Source of the DNA: an uncultured Moraxella sp.
GTDB taxonomy: Bacteria; Pseudomonadota; Gammaproteobacteria; Pseudomonadales; Moraxellaceae
Length of the DNA: 64,000 bases
Assembly: GCA_943908405.1 (NCBI GenBank)
Contig: CALTTE010000004.1
Span: 1-64,000 of the forward strand
Reading direction: 5' to 3'
In this document: positions 55,557 to 64,000 of the stretch, in pieces
Layout of the letters: each line of letters begins with the position of its first letter
Numbering within the stretch: position 1 is the stretch's first letter
Program-made: the position numbers and the translations under genes
The notes under the pieces: generated by a model
What the model was told of the DNA's origin: nothing
Database searches by the model: none
The model's input: the letters and a program-made list of their open reading frames with translations, nothing else

Positions 55557-56852
55557 ATGTCAATCGTACAAACAGTAAAAAAAGTTGCCATTATTGGCGG
55601 TAATCGTTTGCCCTTTGCACGTTCCAATGGCGTTTATGCTGATGCCAGTAATATTGATATGCTAACGGCTGCCTTGGACGGTCTGATTGCTCGTTTTGAG
55701 CTGGACAATAAAGCGATTGGTGAGGTGGTTGCCGGCACCGTACTCAAACATAGCTGTGATTTAAATCTGACCAGAGAGGCGGTATTAAGCACCAAGCTGG
55801 CTGCCACCACGCCAAGCTATGATGTCTCACAAGCGTGCGGTACAGGGCTACAGTCAGCCTTTGCGGTGGCCAATAAAATTGCGTTGGGCATTATTGACAG
55901 CGGTATCGCAGGCGGCGTGGATACCACAAGCGATGCCCCGATTGCGTTGGGTGATGGCATTCGTAAGCCGTTGTTGCGACTTAATAACGCCAAAAGCACC
56001 AAAGAGCGATTGTTGGCATTGACCAGCATCAACCCCAAAAATTTGTTAAGCTTGCCCCAAAATGGCGAACCACGCACTCGCTTATCAATGGGTGAACATC
56101 AGGCGATAACGGCATTAGAATGGGGCATTAGCCGCCAAGCCCAAGATGAACTGGCGTTTAATAGCCATAAAAATTTGGCCGATGCTTATGATAGAGGCTT
56201 TTTTGATGATTTAATTACCCCTTATAAGGGCTTAATGCGTGATAACAATTTGCGGGGCGATACAACGCTTGAAAAATTGGCACAATTGCCCCCTGTATTT
56301 GGCAAAAAAAATGCCAATCCGACAATGACCGCAGGCAATTCAACGCCATTGACCGACGGGGCGTCTGTGGTATTGCTGGCCAGCGACGAATGGGCACAGG
56401 ATAATCATTTAACGCCATTGGCGTATTTGACCCACCAACAAACCGCTGCGGTGGATTTTATTGGCAAACAAGGCCTAACAGAGGGGCTGTTGATGGCACC
56501 TGCCTATGCGGTGCCTGCAATGCTAAAAACAGCAGGATTGAGCCTACAAGACTTTGATTTTTATGAAATTCACGAAGCCTTTGCCTCGCAAGTATTGGCT
56601 ACTTTGGCTGCTTGGGAGAGCGATGATTTTTGTCGTGAACGCTTGGGATTGTCATCATCGCTTGGTAGTATTGACAAAGCCAAATTAAATGTTAATGGTA
56701 GTAGCATTGCTGCAGGACACCCTTTTGCTGCTACAGGGGGACGTATTTTGGCAACCGCCGCCAAATTATTGGCACAAAAGGGCAGTGGGCGTGCATTGGT
56801 GTCTATTTGTGCCGCTGGCGGGCAGGGCGTTTGCTGTATTTTGGAACGATGA
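55557..56852 (+). CDS. Acetyl-CoA C-acyltransferase (thiolase)
   Basis: The 431-residue enzyme cleaves or forms 3-oxoacyl-CoA. The nucleophilic Cys is in VSQACGTGLQSAF, the catalytic His in EIHEAFASQVLA and the second Cys in SICAAGGQGVC; GGVDTTSDAP is also typical. The length above 420 suggests the FadI/FadA5-like group rather than short biosynthetic thiolases. AAGGAG ends 5 nt before the ATG at 55557, so I prefer it to ATG 55554 or GTG 55551. It is divergent from the FabG4-like gene. Confidence 0.88.
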   Translation: MSIVQTVKKVAIIGGNRLPFARSNGVYADASNIDMLTAALDGLIARFELDNKAIGEVVAGTVLKHSCDLNLTREAVLSTKLAATTPSYDVSQACGTGLQSAFAVANKIALGIIDSGIAGGVDTTSDAPIALGDGIRKPLLRLNNAKSTKERLLALTSINPKNLLSLPQNGEPRTRLSMGEHQAITALEWGISRQAQDELAFNSHKNLADAYDRGFFDDLITPYKGLMRDNNLRGDTTLEKLAQLPPVFGKKNANPTMTAGNSTPLTDGASVVLLASDEWAQDNHLTPLAYLTHQQTAAVDFIGKQGLTEGLLMAPAYAVPAMLKTAGLSLQDFDFYEIHEAFASQVLATLAAWESDDFCRERLGLSSSLGSIDKAKLNVNGSSIAAGHPFAATGGRILATAAKLLAQKGSGRALVSICAAGGQGVCCILER

Positions 56853-56936
56853 CTTAAATGTCAAGCTAATTGATGGATTAAAATTAATCCCAAACAATGA
56901 AGCTCAACCAGTTAAGCTTAAAAACTTAAATAAAAA

Positions 56937-57020
56937 ACAGTTTAAGTGAAACAGTTTAAGTAAAACAGTTTAAGTAAAACGGTTTAAGTAAAACGGTTTA
57001 AGTAAAACGGTTTAAGTAAA
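56937..57020. repeat. Six 14-bp tandem repeats downstream of the thiolase gene
   Basis: Six contiguous units, ACAGTTTAAGTAAA or ACGGTTTAAGTAAA, differ by at most two bases. They lie in a 502-nt gap (56853-57354) with no recognised gene. Confidence 0.92.
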
Positions 57021-57354
57021 AATAAGCAACAGGCGGTTATCTCCAATTTAAAAGCGAATTTGAAATAACCGCTGTTATTGACTGTCTATTATTGATTACC
57101 AGTGTTTTCTTGTGTGATTTATCATTTGTTTTGATTGCTATTTAAGTGCGTTGTTTGGTGTGACAGCAAAACGCAACCATTACTTAAACCGCCTAATCAT
57201 TAAATCCAACCATATTGATATAATCAATATTAAAAATCGTTTAATTGTAAATAACTTTGAATAAGCCAAGCTAGCACCTATCACCGCCAAGCCATTCATT
57301 CAACATTGTTAAGTGATAGTAATTTAGATGAAAAATTAGATTGAAAGCTTGCAA

Positions 57355-57702
57355 TTAAACTGATGATTGTTTAGCTTTGGTCTTGCGAATTGTCATTGGT
57401 TCGATTAACAGTGGGCGATAAATCTCAATTCTGTCTCCATCTTTTAATTGGGTGTTTAGTGCCACTTTTTGTGAAAAAATACCCACATACCACGCTTTAT
57501 GATTGGGGGCGGTGTCTGGTTTTGTGTTATCAAGCCACGTTTTGATGGTATTAAAATCAGGGTGATATACAAAATCGGATTGCAAAATAGCATCAATCAC
57601 CGTGGTGGGGTGATTTACCTGCCACTCACGGTAAAATAGCGTGCCATCGCTTGCAACATAGGCCAAGGCAATATTGATGGTGTTGGGGGTATTTATGCTC
57701 AA
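57355..57702 (-). CDS. rnfH: RnfH-family ubiquitin-like protein
   Basis: The family (UPF0125) has a ubiquitin-like fold, and its role is not defined. The signature VGIFSQKVALNTQLKDGDRI followed by EIYRPLLIEPMTIRKTKAK is clear. I prefer the TTG at 57700-57702, whose bases overlap the stop of the upstream gene (TTTTGA), giving 115 residues. The longer ATG start at 57768 would put 66 nt inside that gene and add sequence unlike the family. rnfH often neighbours smpB; here smpB is 6 kb away. Confidence 0.82.
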   Translation of the reverse strand: MSINTPNTINIALAYVASDGTLFYREWQVNHPTTVIDAILQSDFVYHPDFNTIKTWLDNTKPDTAPNHKAWYVGIFSQKVALNTQLKDGDRIEIYRPLLIEPMTIRKTKAKQSSV

Positions 57703-58766
57703 AACAGCTGTCCAATGAGTGCCAAGCCAATGCCGATGGGCACAAGCCAGCGAATCATTACTCGCCATAAATTATAACTAAGCTCACTGCCAAACTGTAA
57801 TGATTTACGCAAGTGGCTGATTTTCATGATAAATCCTGCAAAAATTGCCAGTATCAATACTGATATAAGCCCCAAAACAATAAATATCTGCCTTAATAAA
57901 TCACTGGGTAAGATGGCTAATAATAATGCGGTGATGATGGTTGCAATAATCGCTTTGATGGCGCCGATTTTGTGGGCAAGTTGATTTTGCACATAAAACA
58001 GCAAAAACCCAGCAAAACAAAGACACGCAATGGCTTTGGCAATGATAACAACGCCGTTGGTGCTGGTGCCTGTATGGGCAATAAAGGCGATACTACCAAG
58101 GGCTAATTGTACAAGCCACAGCTTGATAATGTTTTGGCGGGTTAAAGGGGCGGTGGTTAGGGGGGTGGTTGTTTGGTTGGTGTTTTTATTCAAAAACCAA
58201 TATAGCCCTGACCCTGCCCCCATACTAAGTACCGCCATCAATACCGCCGTTGCCCATTCATCAAAATAAACATTGGTCATCGCAATGCCATGCCAACCAT
58301 CAAGCAAGGCTACGATGATAGATAAGCTCGCCAAAGCAAAGGCGGGCAAAATCAATTTTTGCTTTAAGGGGCTTAAAATCAATGCCATTACAGTTAGGGC
58401 AAAGCCGATGGCGATGCTTGGGGTGGTAGCCAGCTGTGGCAGGGTGATAAGTTGGGTACTGCTATTGCCAATCAGCCCTGCTGCCAGCACAAGACCAACA
58501 ATCAGCGACAGCCAAGAAAACGCCCGCCAACGAATACTGCTGTCGGCTTGACGAGTAAGTAACTGCATACCCAATAAGGGGGTATTGTCGCTACGATGGG
58601 CTAGGGCTTTCTCCAAAAACAACAAAGGCAACGCCAAAAATAGCATTGCAACCAACCAAAGTAGCCATAAATCAGCCTGTGCTACCCCTTTTGGGGCAAA
58701 CCAAGCAATCAGTAATAACGGCAAACTGCCAGCAACAAAAAAAGGTGTATAACGAGTATGAGTCAT
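57699..58766 (-). CDS. Multi-pass membrane protein, NSS-transporter-like
   Basis: The 355-residue protein has about nine hydrophobic helices. The N-terminal FLALPLLFLEKALAHRSDN resembles the TM2 region of sodium:neurotransmitter symporters (LPLLLLELALGQR type), and the end YNLWRVMIRWLVPIGIG resembles their last helix. It is about 100 residues shorter than bacterial NSS proteins, and the usual unwound TM1 sodium site is not recognisable. It may be a reduced, repurposed relative. It precedes rnfH with overlapping stop and start. Confidence 0.55.
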   Translation of the reverse strand: MTHTRYTPFFVAGSLPLLLIAWFAPKGVAQADLWLLWLVAMLFLALPLLFLEKALAHRSDNTPLLGMQLLTRQADSSIRWRAFSWLSLIVGLVLAAGLIGNSSTQLITLPQLATTPSIAIGFALTVMALILSPLKQKLILPAFALASLSIIVALLDGWHGIAMTNVYFDEWATAVLMAVLSMGAGSGLYWFLNKNTNQTTTPLTTAPLTRQNIIKLWLVQLALGSIAFIAHTGTSTNGVVIIAKAIACLCFAGFLLFYVQNQLAHKIGAIKAIIATIITALLLAILPSDLLRQIFIVLGLISVLILAIFAGFIMKISHLRKSLQFGSELSYNLWRVMIRWLVPIGIGLALIGQLF

Positions 58767-59074
58767 TGGATTTTGTTAAATCAAAAAAACCATTGTACCA
58801 TAAAGCGACCATAAGCAAAAAGCCCATAAGTTTATAATCTAATTGACTGTCCGATAGAACAATTATTGATTGATTGTAATGGTTTGGTGTGGCGATTGAT
58901 AAATAAAAATATCAATCGCTATGTTTTGAGATTGAGTCAATATGGGTTTGGTGTTTTGCCAACTAAGTAGCAAGCCGTAAAAAACTAGAGAAGCAAGATG
59001 GATTTTAAGCGTTTAACTTTAAAAAGTATTTAAAATCCGCCGTATTATTAGCTAATAACTGGTTGTTGCTATAT

Positions 59075-59104
59075 CATTGACATTGACATTGACATTGACA
59101 TTGA
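59075..59104. repeat. (CATTGA)5 hexanucleotide repeat
   Basis: Five perfect copies and a partial sixth lie in a 476-nt gap (58767-59242) with no recognised gene, 139 nt beyond the cytochrome c4 stop. Confidence 0.92.
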
Positions 59105-59242
59105 CATTGGTAGTTGGTTTTGTGTGTTTACTGACATACCAAGATTTTAAATACACCCAATACAAAACTAATTTTAAGCTCAATGTTCAACTAAATCAAC
59201 CCAAATATTTAGTAGGTATTTAGTTTGGCTTGAAAGTTAAGC

Positions 59243-59914
59243 TTAGTGCAAGGCGGTAATATAGTCTGCCAAAATACGAATGTCTCTGTCGGACAGTTTT
59301 GAGGCAACCGTTTGCATCATTCCTTTTTCGTCTTGCTTGGCGGCGTCATTGTGTCGCATTTGGTCGGCACTTAAGCCCTCATCATCACGCCCTGCAGCAC
59401 GAAAGGCTTTAAGTTGGGTGCTAATATAAGCGGCGTGTTGCCCACCCAAGCGGGGGAAGCCTGCCCACTCATTGCCCGCCCCTGTTGGCCCGTGGCAACC
59501 AGCACAAGGAATCACCCCTCGTGATTTGTCGCCACCTAAGTATAATTTGGTGGCAGCGTGGGCGGTGGCAGGGTCGCCATAACCACCGACACCCCAAGGG
59601 GCTTGCGAAGCAAAATAACCTGCAACATTGGCAAGGTCTTGTTGGGTTAAGCCTTGTAATTGGGCTTTCATAATGCCATTGACACGTTTGCCTGTTTTAA
59701 AATCTAAGAGCTGTTTGTACAGATAGCGGATATTTTGACCGCCCAAATTGGGTTGAGCTGGGGCGATGCTGACCCCATTGATGCCATGGCAAGCAGCACA
59801 ATTGGCTTCTACGATTTTTTTGCCAGCTTCAATATCATAATTTGGGATAGCAGCATAACAAACGCTAGCTAGGGTTAATGAGCTTGCGAGTAATAGTTTT
59901 TTTACGATAGTCAT
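59243..59914 (-). CDS. Dihaem cytochrome c4
   Basis: Cytochrome c4 is a periplasmic electron carrier to cbb3-type oxidases. The 223-residue precursor has a signal peptide (KKLLLASSLTLASVCYA) and two haem domains: CAACHGINGVS with PNLGGQNIRYLYKQL, and CAGCHGPTGAG with PRLGGQHAAYISTQL. Axial Met residues are in GIMKAQLQGL and KGMMQTVASKL. It is divergent from engB, an order found widely in gammaproteobacteria. Confidence 0.94.
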   Translation of the reverse strand: MTIVKKLLLASSLTLASVCYAAIPNYDIEAGKKIVEANCAACHGINGVSIAPAQPNLGGQNIRYLYKQLLDFKTGKRVNGIMKAQLQGLTQQDLANVAGYFASQAPWGVGGYGDPATAHAATKLYLGGDKSRGVIPCAGCHGPTGAGNEWAGFPRLGGQHAAYISTQLKAFRAAGRDDEGLSADQMRHNDAAKQDEKGMMQTVASKLSDRDIRILADYITALH

Positions 59915-60292
59915 AAGACAAATTCCTACTAACTTAGGGCAAGTTGATTAAGTTTGAGTATGAAGTCAATCAAATGCTGGTTAAGTCTTGGGTGTGCCGA
60001 TTTTTTAAAATTTTTACTATTATAGCAAGAGTTGTGACATTTTGCCTAAGTTTTTCACAAAAAAGCTAAAAACCTTAATATTTGTAGGGTTATTTTTTAA
60101 TGGGGTGAGTTGTTGTTAGTGGGGCAGGTTGTTGCAACCATGCAAATGACAGGTTGGCTTAAGACCAAACAGTACCATTTTGGTCATTTGGATAGCATAA
60201 TGTTAGGGAATACGACATACCGCAAAATATGTTGGGTAAAATTGCCAACTTCGTGCTAAACTTGAGCGTAATTTAAGAATAGCTCTTGTACG
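59915..60292. other. 378-nt gap between cytochrome c4 and engB
   Basis: No gene was recognised. Near 60070-60100 a weak AACCT...AGGGTT stem is followed by six T. In enterobacteria the sRNA Spot 42 lies next to engB, but no matching sequence was seen. Confidence 0.35.
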
Positions 60293-60997
60293 ATGAATGA
60301 ATTTGCCAAAAAAATCCACGCCACCCAGTTTTTGATGTCCGCCCCCACTTTTAAGCTTTGCCCTGCTGATACTGGGGCGGAGATTGCTTTTGCAGGGCGT
60401 TCCAATGCTGGTAAGTCGTCTGCTATCAATACCATCACCAATCAACGTCAGCTGGCTCGCTCATCAAAAACGCCAGGGCGAACACAGATGATTAACTTTT
60501 TTGCGGTGGGTGATGATGCTCATCGTTTGGTGGATTTGCCCGGTTATGGCTATGCAGCAGTACCGCTTGTGATGAAAATCAAATGGCAAAAAGAGCTGGA
60601 GCGGTATTTGGTGGCACGTCAAAGCTTGCAGGGGCTGATTTTGTTAAGTGATATTCGCCATCCCTTGCAATATTTTGATGAGCAAATGCTGTTGTGGGCA
60701 AAAGATGGTCATTTACCTGTGCATATTTTATTAACCAAAGCGGATAAATTAAAGCGTGGGGCCGCCAAAAGTGTGCTACTACAAACCAAGCAAACGCTTG
60801 CTAAGCAAAATTTGCCTTTTGGCGTGCAACTGTTTTCCTCGTTAAATAAAATAGGCATTGATGAATTGCTTGCTGTGATGGCGTCTTGGCTGGGTCAAAG
60901 CCAATTGGGCGATATGCCCCAAACGCCCCCTATAAAGCCAACACCTGCCACAGATAGTATTGATATTAGCACCAATACGGATAATGCCAATGACTAA
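60293..60997 (+). CDS. engB: Ribosome biogenesis GTPase EngB/YihA
   Basis: EngB is an essential GTPase linked to late 50S assembly. The 234-residue protein has G1 [10 protein letters not shown]2/switch sequence [13 protein letters not shown]3 DLPGYGYA, G4 LTKADK and G5 FSSL. A Pro/Thr-rich tail of about 30 residues follows the G domain. The rsmI start lies within its last codons. Confidence 0.96.
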   Translation: MNEFAKKIHATQFLMSAPTFKLCPADTGAEIAFAGRSNAGKSSAINTITNQRQLARSSKTPGRTQMINFFAVGDDAHRLVDLPGYGYAAVPLVMKIKWQKELERYLVARQSLQGLILLSDIRHPLQYFDEQMLLWAKDGHLPVHILLTKADKLKRGAAKSVLLQTKQTLAKQNLPFGVQLFSSLNKIGIDELLAVMASWLGQSQLGDMPQTPPIKPTPATDSIDISTNTDNAND

Positions 60998-61847
60998 TAC
61001 ACGCACGTCATCATCGGGGCGGTTGTTTGTGGTTGCTACCCCCATCGGTAATTTGTCGGATATGACCGCCCACGCCATCTCGTGCCTAAAGTCGGTGGAT
61101 ATTATTGCCTGTGAAGATACACGCACATCATCAAAGCTACTTAATCATTTTGGTATTACGACCAAAACGTGGGCTTATCATGACCACAATGCCGACACCC
61201 AAACGCAAAAATTACTGGAGCGATTGCAGATGGGGCAAACGGTGGCACTCATTAGCGACGCTGGCACGCCACTAATTAGCGACCCCGGTTTTCGCTTGGT
61301 GCAGGCGTGCCATCAAGCGGGCATTTGTGTATCGCCTGTCGCAGGGGCAAGTGCGGTGGTTGCGGCGTTGTCGGTGGCGGGACTACCAAGCGATAAGTTT
61401 TATTTTTATGGGTTTTTGCCTGCCAAGTCGGTTGCTCGTCAAAATGAATTAAAAGCGGTCAGCACCTTGCCTTGTACGCTGATTTTTTATGAAGCACCGC
61501 ACCGAATTGTCGCTTGTGTGGCGGATATGCTCACGGTTTTGGGTAACCGCTCGGTAACGTTTTGTCGTGAATTGACTAAAACATTTGAGACGGTACATCA
61601 TACCGATTTGGCAGGGCTTTTGGCATTGATACAAAGCGACAACAATCAGCAAAAAGGTGAGATGGTATTAGTGGTGGCAGGGGCGGTAAAGCAAATAAGC
61701 GATGCTGGCGATAATGATGAGGTGCTAATGGCTTTGTTGCAAGAATTACCACTCAAAAAAGCGGTGATGGTGGCGGCTAAATTAACAGGGGCGAAAAAAA
61801 ACACCCTTTATGATCGGGCGTTATTATTAAAAGATGGGTTGGGTTAA
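60990..61847 (+). CDS. rsmI: 16S rRNA (cytidine-1402 2'-O)-methyltransferase
   Basis: RsmI adds the 2'-O-methyl group to C1402 in the ribosomal P site. The 285-residue protein shows [48 protein letters not shown] and FYEAPHRI, all standard for the family. I chose the ATG at 60990, overlapping the engB stop (ATGACTAA); ATG 60984 is also possible. Translational coupling with engB is likely. Confidence 0.94.
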   Translation: MTNTRTSSSGRLFVVATPIGNLSDMTAHAISCLKSVDIIACEDTRTSSKLLNHFGITTKTWAYHDHNADTQTQKLLERLQMGQTVALISDAGTPLISDPGFRLVQACHQAGICVSPVAGASAVVAALSVAGLPSDKFYFYGFLPAKSVARQNELKAVSTLPCTLIFYEAPHRIVACVADMLTVLGNRSVTFCRELTKTFETVHHTDLAGLLALIQSDNNQQKGEMVLVVAGAVKQISDAGDNDEVLMALLQELPLKKAVMVAAKLTGAKKNTLYDRALLLKDGLG

Positions 61848-62293
61848 AAAGAATTTGGTTGGTTTTTATAATGGCGGGCTTTGGTTATTTAAGGCTGTTT
61901 TGGGGTGATGGCTTGATTTTAACAACAAACAATGCAACAACAAACAATGCAACAACAAAGAAATTGAGCACAAAATCAGTGTTTAAGGCTTATTTATCAA
62001 GCGATGTTCATTGTGTTTAAAAGTGCTATGGTGAATAGCTTTGCTGTGTTTTATTAATTGAATGGCTTGCCAATAGATAAAAAATTTCATAAATAAAAAA
62101 TCGTATAAAAAACGCCCCATCGTGAGTGTTTTTAACTGATTTTGATACGTTTATTTTTGATATGCTTTTTTTGATATGCTTATTGTTAAGCAGTTTATTG
62201 GATATAATGTTTAGACAAAATGACGATTGGAAGCTTAAACCACCAATCGTCAAAAGAAATATTAAAAAATTGAATGGATTGACGTTTGTTCAA
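61848..62293. other. 446-nt gap between rsmI and the nitroreductase gene
   Basis: No gene was recognised. A 15-bp unit AACAACAAACAATGC occurs twice in tandem at 61921-61950, and TTTGATATGCTT occurs twice near 62155-62185. An imperfect hairpin near 62107-62134 (AAAAACGC / GTGTTTTT) may be a terminator. Confidence 0.4.
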
Positions 62294-63091
62294 TCACCGC
62301 TTATTAAAGCCTTGTGATTGCATATAGTCTAGCACAAAAGGACGTACAGGCTTACTAAAAGTAGCTTTGATTTGCTCGCTCCAAGTCAAATCCAGCCGTC
62401 TGGTTTTGTAGTAGTCTTTGACTACATTGTCATAGTCGGCAAGTACTTCATCACTGGCTGGCGTGTAGGTATTGGTGGATAAAATGGCATCAAGTGGCAA
62501 GCGGGGACGCATAGAGTTATTAACAGGGTGCTCCCAGTTAGGGTGTCCTAGGCACATACCAAATAATGGCACAACATAGTGTGGCAAAGCTAATATATCG
62601 GTGGTTTTGGCGATGTCGTTTCTAACGCCACCGATATAAACACCGCCAAGCCCCACACTTTCGGCCGCCGCCATTACGTTTTGGGCAAAAATAGCCGTAT
62701 CCACTGCCCCAATGAGCGACACTTCCGTCCAATCAAGCTCGGCATCAGGAGCAAGGGTATGATGGCGGTGGCTGTCCATACAAAACACCAAAAATTCGGC
62801 ACAGTCTTCAACATAGCCGTGCCCAACCCGTTCGCCGTTGTCAAGGGTGGTTTGGTATTCGTCAGCAGACAGACCGCTTGCGATTTGGCGAAGTTGTTGG
62901 CGTTTTTCTTGGTCGGTAACACGAATCACGCTCACCGCTTGCAAAAAGCTGGACGTAGATGCCGCTTGTCCTGCTTGCAAGATGGTGGTTAAGGTCGATT
63001 CTTTAATGGGCTCATCGGTAAATTTGCGAATCGAGCGGTGGTTTAGTAGGGTGTCAAGGGTTGGGGTGCTGTCAAGTTGATCGGTCGTCAT
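62294..63091 (-). CDS. NfsA-like NADPH nitroreductase
   Basis: This is an FMN-dependent, oxygen-insensitive nitroreductase/flavin reductase. The 265-residue length and segments NHRSIRKFTDEPI (FMN phosphate binding), ASTSSFLQAVSVIRV, AAESVGLGGVYIGGVRN and FGMCLGHPN match the NfsA/FRP group. The C-terminal extension after PRLPLDAIL is typical. It may reduce quinones or nitroaromatics. It is divergent from smpB, 221 nt away. Confidence 0.87.
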   Translation of the reverse strand: MTTDQLDSTPTLDTLLNHRSIRKFTDEPIKESTLTTILQAGQAASTSSFLQAVSVIRVTDQEKRQQLRQIASGLSADEYQTTLDNGERVGHGYVEDCAEFLVFCMDSHRHHTLAPDAELDWTEVSLIGAVDTAIFAQNVMAAAESVGLGGVYIGGVRNDIAKTTDILALPHYVVPLFGMCLGHPNWEHPVNNSMRPRLPLDAILSTNTYTPASDEVLADYDNVVKDYYKTRRLDLTWSEQIKATFSKPVRPFVLDYMQSQGFNKR

Positions 63092-63312
63092 TATAACTCC
63101 TTAGTTGTTAAAATGTGTGCTAAAACTTATATTTGTCAAAACTTATTTGTTAAGACTTATTTACTTGTATCAAAGCTTTTTGTTAATTATAACACAAAGC
63201 GTTATAAAAGTATGGCACTATAACAGGGTAAGCCATCGCACAAATTATAACACAAAGATTGCAGGGCAAATCTGTTATAATAATATTTTTGAATAATAAC
63301 TGGAATAAAATA

Positions 63313-63786
63313 ATGGCAAAAAATCCCAAAAAATCGGCAGGGCAAATCTGCACCAATAAAAAAGCCCGTTTTGAATATTTTATTGAAGATACCTTTGAGG
63401 CAGGGCTTGAGCTGTTGGGCTGGGAAGTCAAAGCCATACGGGCAGGCAAAATGCGTATTAGCGAAAGTTATGTGGTGTTTAAAAACGGTGAAGCGTTTTT
63501 GTTTGGTAGCAGTATTACGCCTTTGCTGACAAGCTCCACCCATATCAATACCGACAGTTTACGCACCAGAAAATTACTGCTTCATCGCCGAGAAATTGAC
63601 AAATTATTCGGTATGGTCAATCAAAAAGGTTATGCTTGCGTGCCTTTGGCGTGTTATTGGCGTGGCTCTCGGGTAAAATGTGAGATTGCTTTGGCAAAAG
63701 GCAAAAAGTTACACGACAAACGGGCCACCTTAAAAGAGCGAGATTTTGCCCGTGATAAACAGCGTGGTTTTAAACATATGGCTTAA
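63313..63786 (+). CDS. smpB: SsrA-binding protein SmpB
   Basis: SmpB brings tmRNA to stalled ribosomes for trans-translation. The 157-residue protein has the OB core: [52 protein letters not shown] and the basic tail [16 protein letters not shown] that mimics mRNA in the entry channel. I chose the ATG at 63313 (MAKNPKK); the open frame starts 54 nt earlier but lacks family sequence. The ssrA gene is not in the window. Confidence 0.96.
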   Translation: MAKNPKKSAGQICTNKKARFEYFIEDTFEAGLELLGWEVKAIRAGKMRISESYVVFKNGEAFLFGSSITPLLTSSTHINTDSLRTRKLLLHRREIDKLFGMVNQKGYACVPLACYWRGSRVKCEIALAKGKKLHDKRATLKERDFARDKQRGFKHMA

Positions 63787-64000
63787 GTTTGTTTTATGCA
63801 ACGCTTTATTTTGAGTGGATTTGCTTAAGTTATTATTTATCTTAAGTTATTATTTATAAAGATAAAATGACCGACATTTAACGCATCTTCAAATCAACTT
63901 AAATGGTTTGGCTAATGCTTGATAGAGCAAAGTTTGATGGGCGGTTTTAAAAAATAAGCAACCAAAAAACAAATGATTAAAGAGCAATAAAAAAGGGTTT

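Noticed and set aside
57703..57768. Longer ATG start for rnfH
   Set aside because: It would place 22 codons inside the upstream membrane protein gene and add non-family sequence; the TTG overlapping the stop fits better.
62126..62317. 63-codon hydrophobic frame near the nitroreductase end
   Set aside because: AT-rich, with no ribosome-binding site, and its end overlaps the nitroreductase gene antisense.

Overview
The window is an AT-rich gammaproteobacterial chromosome segment that looks like Moraxella or a close relative in Moraxellaceae. This rests on gene order (tRNA-Trp, secE, nusG, rplKAJL, rpoBC; corC-lnt; argS next to a SPOR protein; bamE divergent from fur), on type IV pilus retraction genes, and on a TbpB-like surface lipoprotein of the kind common in Moraxella and Neisseria. 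The species is inferred, not proven.

Layout. 1-10 kb: a Sel1-repeat protein cut by the window edge, waaA, rsmE, cmoM, bamE, fur, pilU and pilT, a PLP-homeostasis protein and a YcgN-like protein. 9.5-15 kb: corC, lnt, an unknown membrane protein and an aminopeptidase P. 15-27.5 kb: the transcription/translation supercluster, with tRNA-Trp, secE, nusG, four ribosomal protein genes, rpoB and rpoC, including candidate L1 and L10 autoregulatory leaders. 27.6-44 kb: cmoA, cmoB, a DUF2788-like protein, argS, a SPOR protein, a lysozyme-inhibitor-like lipoprotein, nhaA, coaBC, an acyl-CoA ligase, ruvB, sdhE, ygfX, a surface lipoprotein and a monohaem cytochrome c.

44.3-52.4 kb is the main accessory element: a filamentous (inovirus-type) prophage of about 8.06 kb inserted in a tRNA-Arg(CCG) gene and bounded by a 51-bp direct repeat. 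It carries a repressor-like gene and a DUF2726 gene on the minus strand, a hairpin-rich origin-like region, and then on the plus strand a Rep protein, a candidate ssDNA-binding protein, small membrane proteins, a major coat protein, a TspB/pIII-like adhesin, a DUF2523/pVI-like protein, a Zot/pI assembly ATPase, a RelE/HigB-type toxin with an XRE antitoxin, and a tyrosine integrase. There is no secretin gene, so export would need a host secretin. A 70-nt structured inverted repeat just before zot is the most striking unexplained signal and is a candidate packaging signal or structured RNA.

52.7-64 kb: a fatty-acid cluster (MaoC-like dehydratase, high-molecular-weight FabG, divergent thiolase), RnfH with a membrane protein, cytochrome c4, engB, rsmI, an NfsA-like nitroreductase and smpB. 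Intergenic spaces are long and AT-rich and hold several short tandem repeats, three of them with a 14-bp period. No IS element, rRNA gene or CRISPR array was found.
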